This document shows positions 1-6,548 of a stretch of 64,000 nucleotides of DNA, piece after piece. Origin of the DNA: Pseudoalteromonas carrageenovora IAM 12662 (lineage in GTDB: Bacteria > Pseudomonadota > Gammaproteobacteria > Enterobacterales > Alteromonadaceae); contig NZ_LT965928.1 of the NCBI RefSeq assembly GCF_900239935.1, positions 62,001 through 126,000 on the forward strand, written 5' to 3'. How positions within the stretch are numbered: the stretch's first letter is position 1; each line of letters opens with the position of its first letter. The notes under the pieces are model-generated. The model was not told the DNA's origin. It made no database searches and was given only the letters and a program-made list of their open reading frames with translations. The translations under genes were made by a program, and so were the position numbers.

Positions 1-74
1 AGCTGAAACTCTATAGCTAGCCAAGTAGAACCCCAAATTAAAACAGTTGTAATGTATAGCGCTGCACTTTTCAT
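1..74 (-). CDS. EamA/DMT-family permease, N-terminus only
   Basis: The minus strand opens with an ATG at 74 and reads MKSAALYITTVLIWGSTWLA before running off the left edge of the window. A short polar start followed by a hydrophobic segment carrying a WGSTW motif is typical of the first membrane helix of EamA (drug/metabolite transporter) permeases, which export amino acids and other metabolites across the inner membrane. Only about 25 codons are visible, so the substrate cannot be told. It is divergent from the MocR-type regulator that starts at 176, and the two share a 101-bp control region. MocR proteins often regulate a divergently encoded neighbour, so this permease is the likely target (inference). 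Confidence 0.6.
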   Translation of the reverse strand, partial: MKSAALYITTVLIWGSTWLAIEFQ

Positions 75-117
75 TGTCGATCCTAAATACCAGGTGAGTG
101 GTTATTTTAAGAGCTAG

Positions 118-163
118 CTGTATACTTACCATATACAGAAAAGTAAAAATGTAACCTATACAG
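118..163. promoter_or_regulatory. Candidate MocR operator: three TATACAG half-sites
   Basis: The gap between the permease and the regulator holds CTGTATA at 118-124 and TATACAG at 132-138, a perfect 7-bp inverted repeat with a 7-bp spacer. A third copy, TATACAG, lies at 157-163, a direct repeat exactly 25 bp further on. Mixed inverted and direct repeats are usual for MocR operators. The third half-site lies 12 bp before the regulator ATG, so binding there could repress the regulator itself. The match is by eye only. Confidence 0.5.
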
Positions 164-175
164 ATTTGGTGTGCG

Positions 176-1621
176 ATGAACTTAAAAACCGTAAACAACA
201 AACCCCCTGAATTTTTATATCAGCAAGTTATTCAACTTATTAAAGATATGAGCGAACAGCATGTTTTGTTGCCCGGCGAAAAGCTTCCATCTCTAAGAAA
301 AATGGCTACTAACCTAAACATAAGTATTCCTACAGTAAAGCAGGCTTATCAAACGCTTGAAGATCAAGGCTTAATAGAGGCAAGAGAAAAATCAGGCTAT
401 TTTTTAAAAGCCGTCGCTATAGCACGCAGTCTTCCTAAGCGTGTAAAGCTAAGCCGCGAGCCTGTTATTGTTAATAAACAAGCGCTAATAGAGCAAGTAT
501 ATAGTGCGATTCATCAAGTTAACGTAGTGCCTTTTGGTATCGCAAACCCCGTTGCGGCTGCCCCAACCGATAAAGCACTTGCGAGAAATATGCGCCGAGT
601 GATGACAATTGCTGGTAACAGCGCCATTAATTATGGCCCAATGGATGGTTTTGTACCGTTAAAAAAGCAGCTTATACATTATTATTTGGGTTTTGGTATA
701 GGTATTAATATAGACGAGCTGGTGATCACGAATGGCGCGCAAGAGGCGCTTGCAATAGCGCTTAAGTGTGTAACAAAGCCCGGTGATGCAGTTGCCATAG
801 AGACCCCGTGTTATCACGGTATTATTGAATTAATAGAAAGTTTAGGCTTAAAAGCACTCGAAATACCTCTGTGTCCAGATAACGGAATTTGGCTTAACGA
901 CTTAGAGCAAGCATTAAACGATCACGACATTAAAGCATGTTTATTTTCTACTGCGATTAGCAATCCAGTTGGCAGCTTTATGAACGATAAAAATCGCAAG
1001 CAAATGGTAGAGCTAATAGAAAGCCATAACGTGGTACTTATTGAAGATGACGTTTACGGCGATCTATACTTTACCCCACAGCGAGGTACACCAGCGCAAA
1101 CCTATTCAAAAAAAGGGCTCGTAATTAGCTGCTCCTCTTTTTCTAAAACGGCAGCGCCTAGCTATCGTGTTGGTTGGTTAATTGCAGGTAAGTACGCTCA
1201 GCAAGCTCGGCGCTATAAGCGCGCTTTAAGTTGCTCAACATCGTTAATTAATCAATGGACGTTATCGGAATTTATTGCCAGCGGTGAATACGATAGAAAC
1301 TTAAAGGTATTAAGGCAGCGCTTGCGAACGAACAAAGACCGTATGCGCTTTTGTTTACAACAAGCCATGCCAAAAAATACCCGCATAAGTGACCCTCAAG
1401 GCGGCTGTGTTATTTGGCTCGACTTAGGTGGCGAGTACGATAGTCAAAAGCTTTTTTTACTGGCGCTTGAGGTAGGTATAAGCATAACGCCTGGGCTTAT
1501 ATTTTCTGCGACGAGTAAATATAAAAGCTGTTTTAGATTAAGTTATGGTGTGCAATGGAGTGAGCAAATGGAGCGCGCTATTATTACATTAGGTGAGCTT
1601 ACTTTATTAGCTAAAAAATAA
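176..1621 (+). CDS. MocR-type transcriptional regulator (GntR HTH fused to class I aminotransferase domain)
   Basis: This 481-residue protein has the length of the MocR/PdxR/GabR family. Residues about 10-80 form a GntR winged helix-turn-helix (LPSLRKMATNLNISIPTVKQ). Residues about 120-475 form a fold-type I aminotransferase domain that binds pyridoxal phosphate as an effector sensor. The PLP-binding lysine is Lys324 in SSFSKTAAPSYRVGW, and the aspartate and tyrosine of EDDVYGDLYF also fit the fold. The ATG at 176 is used; there is no clear Shine-Dalgarno and the putative operator lies just upstream. It is divergent from a DMT permease, which it probably controls. It is not obviously PdxR, because no pdxST gene is adjacent. 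The effector is unknown. Confidence 0.85.
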   Translation: MNLKTVNNKPPEFLYQQVIQLIKDMSEQHVLLPGEKLPSLRKMATNLNISIPTVKQAYQTLEDQGLIEAREKSGYFLKAVAIARSLPKRVKLSREPVIVNKQALIEQVYSAIHQVNVVPFGIANPVAAAPTDKALARNMRRVMTIAGNSAINYGPMDGFVPLKKQLIHYYLGFGIGINIDELVITNGAQEALAIALKCVTKPGDAVAIETPCYHGIIELIESLGLKALEIPLCPDNGIWLNDLEQALNDHDIKACLFSTAISNPVGSFMNDKNRKQMVELIESHNVVLIEDDVYGDLYFTPQRGTPAQTYSKKGLVISCSSFSKTAAPSYRVGWLIAGKYAQQARRYKRALSCSTSLINQWTLSEFIASGEYDRNLKVLRQRLRTNKDRMRFCLQQAMPKNTRISDPQGGCVIWLDLGGEYDSQKLFLLALEVGISITPGLIFSATSKYKSCFRLSYGVQWSEQMERAIITLGELTLLAKK

Positions 1622-1641
1622 TGTAAATCAGTACATAAAAA

Positions 1642-1671
1642 AGCAGCATTTAAGTAAACTTAAATGCTGCT
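1642..1671. terminator. Convergent rho-independent terminator
   Basis: A perfect 13-bp stem (AGCAGCATTTAAG, 1642-1654, with its complement at 1659-1671) has a 4-base loop. It lies between the convergent MocR gene and the YggN-like gene and has A-rich sequence on its left, giving a U-run in minus-strand transcripts. Confidence 0.75.
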
Positions 1672-1699
1672 AAAGGGATATTAAATATGGTTACTTGGG

Positions 1700-2497
1700 T
1701 TACTTAGTTGGTTTAATTGTAAATAACTCATAGCCTTGAAGCTCAGGTAACTGTGCTACTAATTGCTCTTCTTGCTTAGCAATGTCGGCAAAGTTGCCAC
1801 ATAAATCGTTAGCACGTTCTTCAAGTGCATTAGCATGTAGTTCTACTTTTTCTTCTATTTGTGCGCCCATATTTTCCATGCGCTGCTCAAATGCTTCCAT
1901 ATCACCACCTGAGCCTAATAATTCAGAGCCTAGTGCAACTAAAATGCTGCCCATTGATTGCATAACAGCAGACTCAACAGCCGTTTCTATTTGATTTTCG
2001 AATTGCTGCTCAAAGTTTTCACCAAACTGATTAAAGCTTTGCTGGCCCATAACAAAGGTGCCTTGCTGATAAAAAGTGTTTTCTACTTCTACTTTAATAT
2101 CGTCCATCAGCTCAGACATATTATCTAAGCCATCAATATTAAATGCGTTGCCTACTTCAGCTAGTGCAACACCCGCAATTTTAACGCCTTCTAAAGCTAT
2201 ATTAGCTACTTCAGGTAATTGAGTGCGTAAGCTATCAGAGTAGGTGTTTAACGCTGCGCGTTGGTTGCTATTAAGGTTAATTAACTCACCGTTTATAGTT
2301 AAATCACCGTCAGTAGTGAACTGCATGGTGCGATTATTAGCTGTAAAAATTTCTAGTTCGTTTGGCTTAATACGTACATCATTTTTAAATTCAACATTGC
2401 ACTGTTCATTACTAAATGAAATTGCAGAATCGTTATCGTTGTGAGCCATTGCAGCGGGCGTACAAATTAAAGCACTTACTAATAGTAATTTTTTCAT
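1700..2497 (-). CDS. DUF2884 (YggN-like) periplasmic protein
   Basis: This 265-residue protein starts with a signal peptide (MKKLLLVSALICTPAAMA, cleavage near residue 18). The mature part begins with a single Cys-containing segment and a beta-rich stretch with the NELEI and GDLTINGE patterns seen in the DUF2884/YggN family. A long, acidic and probably helical region follows (about 95-235), rich in Glu and Gln. YggN-like proteins are secreted and lack a known function. The start has no strong alternative. The gene stands alone, convergent with the MocR regulator, and the region upstream holds a 7-bp palindrome at 2560-2576. The family call is by sequence pattern only. Confidence 0.7.
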   Translation of the reverse strand: MKKLLLVSALICTPAAMAHNDNDSAISFSNEQCNVEFKNDVRIKPNELEIFTANNRTMQFTTDGDLTINGELINLNSNQRAALNTYSDSLRTQLPEVANIALEGVKIAGVALAEVGNAFNIDGLDNMSELMDDIKVEVENTFYQQGTFVMGQQSFNQFGENFEQQFENQIETAVESAVMQSMGSILVALGSELLGSGGDMEAFEQRMENMGAQIEEKVELHANALEERANDLCGNFADIAKQEEQLVAQLPELQGYELFTIKPTK

Positions 2498-2887
2498 GTT
2501 TGTTCTCTACTTTTTTGTTGATGACTATTAACTAATAACAAGTTTAGTGCCAGTTTTATTTGTTTATTATAAACAATGGGTTACGTGTTTATAGGCGGCT
2601 TAATAATGATGCTTTCATTAAGTAAATAACTATTTTTTAGTCAAATTGGCTAAAAAATAAAAAGTGATAAATTTTATTTATCGATACGATAAAAAACTCT
2701 CACTTTCCTCAATTCGAATTTAGCGCTATTTATTCACAATACTGACATGAAGACTATTTACGATAGCTACATGGCTTTATTTTGGTACTAATTTGTAAAT
2801 CATATTTAGTACTGAACATTTTTAATTTCACCAATTATTGCGATTATAAAATCCTTAATTGGTCTCAAACACTTTATGGAGTGGGTT
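2498..2887. other. 390-bp AT-rich intergenic region with short palindromes
   Basis: This divergent control region lies between the YggN-like gene (minus) and the small acidic gene (plus). It holds a perfect inverted repeat TTGTTTA-TTA-TAAACAA at 2560-2576, about 65 bp before the YggN-like start, which could be an operator. It also holds a 9-bp stem (2632-2640 with 2650-2658) with no T-run. No open frame or RNA gene is supported. Confidence 0.4.
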
Positions 2888-3073
2888 GTGGGTAAGACAT
2901 TTAGTTACGATGCGCTAGATGATGATTTTGTTGAAGACGAATACGAAATGGTCGGGCGTAATCAACATGATAAAAACAAGCAAAAAGTTAAGAAAAAGTT
3001 GGAAGACTATCTTGAACAAAAACGCTTGCGTAAAAACCTAGGCGAAGACGATTTAAGCGATTACATAGAGTAA
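2888..3073 (+). CDS. Small acidic protein, PA3496 family
   Basis: The protein has about 61 residues. An acidic N-terminal half (DDDFVEDEYE) is followed by a basic helix ending in LEDYLEQKRLRKNL, the hallmark of the PA3496 family, annotated as putative envelope integrity proteins without a proven function. The longest frame begins at ATG 2876, but that ATG has no ribosome binding site. GGAG at 2878-2881 sits 6 bases before GTG 2888, so GTG 2888 is preferred and removes four residues. It has its own control region upstream and a terminator directly downstream, so it is monocistronic. Confidence 0.65.
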   Translation: MGKTFSYDALDDDFVEDEYEMVGRNQHDKNKQKVKKKLEDYLEQKRLRKNLGEDDLSDYIE

Positions 3074-3160
3074 ATTGTACTAGTAAAAATACATCGCCAG
3101 TTTTGTTTAGGTATTTATACGTGTGGTTATAAACATGTTTAACGCTTAGTTTTAACTGGC

Positions 3161-3187
3161 AATAAAGAGGCTATACGCCTCTTTATT
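3161..3187. terminator. Convergent rho-independent terminator
   Basis: An 11-bp perfect stem (AATAAAGAGGC, 3161-3171, with GCCTCTTTATT, 3177-3187) and a 5-base loop lie between the convergent PA3496-family gene and the glutathione peroxidase gene. T-rich sequence follows on the plus strand. Confidence 0.75.
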
Positions 3188-3191
3188 AATT

Positions 3192-3683
3192 TTATGCCGT
3201 AATGTTTTTAAGTGCTTTTTGAATGGTTATTTCTAGCTTTTCAGGTTTAGTAAAAGGAGCATAGCGTTTAATTGGTGTGCCATCGGCCGCTATTAAAAAC
3301 TTAGTGAAGTTCCATTTTATTTTACGTGTTAAAAAACCAGGTAATGCTGATTTTAGATAACGAAAAATAGGATGGGCATGCTCACCGTTTACATCGACTT
3401 TGGCCGACATTAAAAAACTAACACCGTAGTTAATTAAACAGCCTTGCTCTATTTGGGTGGCGTCGCCGGGCTCTTGCTGACCAAATTGATTACACGGAAA
3501 ACCCAAAATAACCAAACCCTGGCTTGCATACTTATTATGTAAGGCCTGAAGAGACTCATACTGGTAGGTAAACCCACATTCACTCGCGGTATTTACGATA
3601 AGTACAACCTTCCCCTCAAAATCACTAAAGTTAATGGGCTGGCCTTGTAAGCTAGTTGTGCTTAATTGATAAAATTTGTGCAT
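3192..3683 (-). CDS. Cys-type glutathione/thioredoxin peroxidase
   Basis: This 163-residue protein has the full length of the bacterial GPx (BtuE-like) family. It reduces hydroperoxides in the cytoplasm. The catalytic tetrad is visible: Cys36 (in NTASECGF, Cys in place of selenocysteine), Gln70, Trp124 and Asn125 (KWNFTKF). Cys64 lies in the family motif FPCNQFG. Cys82 is 46 residues after Cys36, the same distance as the peroxidatic/resolving pair of thioredoxin-dependent GPx enzymes. Thioredoxin is therefore the more likely reductant (inference from spacing). No signal peptide is present. The gene is monocistronic, with a terminator on its 3' side. Confidence 0.88.
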   Translation of the reverse strand: MHKFYQLSTTSLQGQPINFSDFEGKVVLIVNTASECGFTYQYESLQALHNKYASQGLVILGFPCNQFGQQEPGDATQIEQGCLINYGVSFLMSAKVDVNGEHAHPIFRYLKSALPGFLTRKIKWNFTKFLIAADGTPIKRYAPFTKPEKLEITIQKALKNITA

Positions 3684-3789
3684 GATTGACGCTTATTATT
3701 GTTTCAAGCATTCTACTCGCTGATGCATACATCGAAAAGTATAAAGTTTCACCTGCAGTAATAAAAATCTATTAATAAATGTAGGGTGC

Positions 3790-4089
3790 TTAATTAAGTA
3801 TTAAAAAAAGACCCATTCCAGCAAGGGTGGTGTAATAAATATTATGTGTTTTGTAAGCCACAATAACGGCCACAATAGCCGCGCTTAAATATGGGTTTTG
3901 CCAATTAAGGTTAATACCTTCTTCACTTAAAAATACAATAGGGACCCAAATAGCTGTTAGTACGGCTGGGGCACTAAAGCTTAAAAATTGCTGCATCTTG
4001 GGGCCTACCTTAAATGGTAAGGCACGGTGCAAAAATAAGTAACGCGTAAAAAAAGTAATACACGCCATAAGTAATATTGTGATCATCAT
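3790..4089 (-). CDS. azlD: AzlD branched-chain amino acid exporter subunit
   Basis: This 99-residue hydrophobic protein has three to four membrane helices and an FTRYLFLHRALPF segment after the first helix, characteristic of AzlD. It forms the small subunit of the AzlCD inner-membrane exporter of branched-chain amino acids. A longer frame extends to 4170, but the azlC stop and an ATG overlap as TAATG at 4087-4091. The start at 4089 gives the usual AzlD length and translational coupling, so it is preferred. Downstream there is only 106 bp to the peroxidase gene. Confidence 0.85.
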   Translation of the reverse strand: MMITILLMACITFFTRYLFLHRALPFKVGPKMQQFLSFSAPAVLTAIWVPIVFLSEEGINLNWQNPYLSAAIVAVIVAYKTHNIYYTTLAGMGLFLILN

Positions 4090-4790
4090 TAGTGCGCGTC
4101 CTTCTTTGTGGTTATTCTTGATGTGAAGTAGCCTGCGCACATAGCAAGTAAAGCCGAACATACTAACCACAGCTCAAACCCTGTGCTTTTTAATAGAGTT
4201 GCGCTTATACCCGCTACTATAACGGTGACTAAGGTGGCTAAGTTTTTAACCCCCGGAATAACTAACGCTATAAACGTAGCTGCAATTGCAAAGTCTAGCC
4301 CTAGATTGGTTAAGTCAGGCAGCATAGAGCCCGCCACAATACCAATGAGTGTCCACAAGTTCCAAGCTATATAAAAGCTAAACCCGGCACTAAGTGCGTA
4401 TATTAATCTTGTTTTTGTTCTATATGCTTTGCGATGATGCGAAAAAGCAAATAGCTCATCGGTTAATACAAAGCTGACCGGTAAGCGCCAGCGCATGGGT
4501 TTATCAATGACTTTATGACGAACAGCGAGGCCATATAAAAAATGACGAGAGCTGATAATAAACGTAGTAAATAAAATAGTGAGCAGCGGAGTATTACCCG
4601 CCATAAGCTCTATAGCGACTAATTGCGCAGAGCCTGCAAAAACTAAAAGTGACATAGCTTGGGTTTCTAAAGCGCTAAAGCCATTTTGAATAGCTAAAGA
4701 ACCACACAAAATACCCCACGGAATAACCGCCAAACAAAGCGGCAGCATATCTAAAAAGCCCTTTAAAATAGCTTTTTTAGTTCCTTGCAT
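4089..4790 (-). CDS. azlC: AzlC family branched-chain amino acid exporter, large subunit
   Basis: This 233-residue protein is strongly hydrophobic. Early in the sequence it has the LCLAVIPWGILCG segment, followed by the family motif FAGSAQLVA and the SSRHFLYGL motif at about residues 80-90. It pairs with AzlD to export valine, leucine and isoleucine. It is the first gene of a two-gene operon and overlaps azlD by one base in TAATG. Its start at 4790 has a weak GAG 8 bases upstream. The final residues are charged (TSRITTKKDAH) and lie in the cytoplasm or periplasm. Substrate identity is from the family, not from direct signs. Confidence 0.88.
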   Translation of the reverse strand: MQGTKKAILKGFLDMLPLCLAVIPWGILCGSLAIQNGFSALETQAMSLLVFAGSAQLVAIELMAGNTPLLTILFTTFIISSRHFLYGLAVRHKVIDKPMRWRLPVSFVLTDELFAFSHHRKAYRTKTRLIYALSAGFSFYIAWNLWTLIGIVAGSMLPDLTNLGLDFAIAATFIALVIPGVKNLATLVTVIVAGISATLLKSTGFELWLVCSALLAMCAGYFTSRITTKKDAH

Positions 4791-4897
4791 GGTTTTTACT
4801 CATATGACTTGTAGAATGACTCATAAGGATACCTTAATATGATGATGTTAAAGTAGATAACATATTAAATAGTACTGTTTTATTTAGGGTGGGCGCA

Positions 4898-5554
4898 ATG
4901 TCAAAAGTACAGGTTTGGGATAGCTTTATTAGAAGCTTTCATTGGTTATTAGTAATTAGTATTGCTGCGTTATATTTTAGTGCCGAAGAGGGCATGATTG
5001 AGCTACATTTTGTAATGGGCTTTTTTACGCTTGCACTTATTGTTACGCGCTTTATTTGGGGAGTGTTTGGCAGTAAAACAGCTAAAATTAGTGCGCTAAT
5101 ACATTCACCAAAGTCGGTAATTAGCGCATTTAAAACACCTACAGATGCACCAGGGCACTCCGCGCAGGGCAGCTATATGGTCATTTTGTTTTTTATACTT
5201 ATTAGTACTCAGCTTTTAACAGGGCTAATGAGCAGTGATGGCATTTTAACAGACGGACCATTAGTTGAATATGTATCGAGCGATACCGTAGATTTTGCTA
5301 ATTGGCTACACCACCTTAATTTTGACATTTTACTATATGCTATCGGTTTGCATGTGCTGGCTATTATTGTGTATAAATTTAAAGGCAAGCCTCTTGTAAA
5401 AGCAATGATTACAGGTACAAAAGAGCTTAGTAATGAAAATGCACAAGTAAAGCTTACTAAATCATCTTGGCCTGCGTGGGTGATCTTTTTGGGACTATTA
5501 GCGGTGCTAGCATTTAGCTGGGCCAAAGAGCCGTTAAATTATTTATTTAGCTAA
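4898..5554 (+). CDS. Cytochrome b561-type membrane protein
   Basis: This protein of about 218 residues has four to five membrane helices. It begins VQVWDSFIRSFHW, the pattern of the Ni-hydrogenase/b561-type diheme cytochrome b family, with His residues in the first, second and later helices (FHW, LHFVMG, LHHLNF, GLHVLA) as candidate heme b ligands. It would pass electrons between the quinone pool and a periplasmic partner. The longest frame uses GTG 4889. ATG 4898 is preferred because AGGG at 4886-4889 is spaced 8 bases before it. It stands alone, and no partner such as a soluble cytochrome is adjacent, so the redox partner is unknown. Confidence 0.8.
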   Translation: MSKVQVWDSFIRSFHWLLVISIAALYFSAEEGMIELHFVMGFFTLALIVTRFIWGVFGSKTAKISALIHSPKSVISAFKTPTDAPGHSAQGSYMVILFFILISTQLLTGLMSSDGILTDGPLVEYVSSDTVDFANWLHHLNFDILLYAIGLHVLAIIVYKFKGKPLVKAMITGTKELSNENAQVKLTKSSWPAWVIFLGLLAVLAFSWAKEPLNYLFS

Positions 5555-5564
5555 TAAATATACT

Positions 5565-5593
5565 AAAACCAATCTTTAAGGGTTGGTTTTTTC
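5565..5593 (+). terminator. Rho-independent terminator after the cytochrome gene
   Basis: AAACCAA (from 5566) pairs with TTGGTTT (5583-5589), and six T close the run at 5587-5592. Confidence 0.65.
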
Positions 5594-5651
5594 CATTGGT
5601 TACATTCTTTTGTTTGATTGTTGTGCGGTTGCTAATTATAATCGCCGAATT

Positions 5652-5735
5652 GTTGGCAAACTAACCTAAAGGTTAGGACGCAAAGTTTCCGGTCTAAGGT
5701 TTTACTTGTTAAAACTACGATAGCGGGGCTGCTGC
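5652..5735 (+). ncRNA. GEMM-type c-di-GMP riboswitch (class I)
   Basis: The conserved parts of the GEMM aptamer appear in order. GGCAAAC is at 5655-5661. A P2 hairpin CTAACC-TAAA-GGTTAG spans 5661-5676. GACGCAAAG follows at 5677-5685, then CCGGTCTAA at about 5689-5697. Next comes the P3 arm and the TAGCGGGGCTGC block (5721-5732), which corresponds to the tetraloop-receptor side GGTAGCGGGGTTACC. GEMM-I aptamers bind c-di-GMP; a subclass binds cGAMP and the distinguishing base was not resolved here. It lies about 90 bases upstream of the GbpA-like gene. In Vibrio cholerae one of the two characterised GEMM switches (Vc1) also precedes gbpA. No clear expression-platform terminator was seen, so translational control is possible. 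Confidence 0.88.
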
Positions 5736-5825
5736 ACTGTGTATTATCGTGTATCTCTTGCCCTCAATGTATTTATTGTGTATCCATATACCATGGATAA
5801 AATTTTGTGACTCTAAGGTGTTGCT

Positions 5826-6401
5826 GTGTTTATGCATATGTCGCTGGCCTGCGGAACATGGTCAGCAATAGGTTGCTTAAATCATCATACCCAATTATTT
5901 ATTGGTGATGTGGTGAGTGTAACTTTTTACGACATGCAAGGAGTGCTCGTTGATTTATCGTTTGATTATAAAATTACCTCTCTTGAAGAAGGTGAACCCC
6001 ATGCTTGGCCACGTTTAGTCGCCGAGTATATAAACGTGCATGTGCCTTTAGTAAGTGCAGGACGAATGACTGAACAAGGGTTGGTTGTGGCGTATCGTCA
6101 TAATGAAGTATTTGCTCTAGAAACAAGTGGTATTTGCAAAGCTGAAGTTAATTTTCATTGTATTGCTAAGTGCCATGAAAGCCCTGAAAAGTGCAGCCAG
6201 CAATACGATTATATATATCCAGAAAATATTAATAACTACAGCGCTGGTACAAAGGTACTACAACCTAAAACAGGGCATGTTTATCAATGCAAGCCATGGC
6301 CATTTAATGAGTTTTGCCGTGCAAGCGATGATGAAAAGCCTATGTTTGAACCTGGTGTAGGCAAAAGCTGGGCTATGGCTTGGCAAAAAGTACCTAGTTA
6401 A
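5826..6401 (+). pseudogene. GbpA-like chitin-binding protein lacking signal peptide and LPMO domain
   Basis: This is a 191-residue open frame. Residues about 13-110 match GbpA domain 2, with a QLFIGDVVSVTFYDMQG start, an LVAEYIN helix and an SAGRMTEQG turn. Residues about 128-188 are a chitin-binding CBM73-like domain: YPENINNYSAGTKVLQPKTG, then YQCKPWP and a closing FEPGVGKSWAMAWQ. Full GbpA proteins are about 480 residues: signal peptide, AA10 lytic polysaccharide monooxygenase, domain 2, domain 3, CBM73. The signal peptide, AA10 domain and domain 3 are absent here. A stop (TAA 5814) lies just upstream in frame. GTG 5826 has AAGG 7 bases before it, and ATGs at 5832 and 5838 are alternatives. 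A cytoplasmic chitin binder makes little sense, so this is most likely a deletion remnant that kept its riboswitch. Confidence 0.75.
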
Positions 6402-6470
6402 GTAAGTGTATTAAAGAGACTATCTTCCCAAAGGTATAACGGTTTTAGTGATGAAGCGTGTACCGTTTTA

Positions 6471-6499
6471 GCCCACCTAAGTATTGGGTGGGCTTTTTT
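6471..6499 (+). terminator. Rho-independent terminator
   Basis: GCCCACC (6471-6477) pairs with GGTGGGC (6487-6493), followed by TTTTTT. It closes the riboswitch/GbpA-like unit. Confidence 0.85.
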
Positions 6500-6548
6500 A
6501 TTTTTATGATAAACTGACCACATTGTTATTTTTTATATTGGTTATTTT

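Noticed and set aside
2632..2658. Hairpin as a terminator
   Set aside because: The 9-bp AT stem has no following T-run on either strand and lies between divergent genes.
6127..6360. 77-residue frame inside the GbpA-like gene
   Set aside because: It is out of frame with clear domain homology of the main frame and has no independent support.
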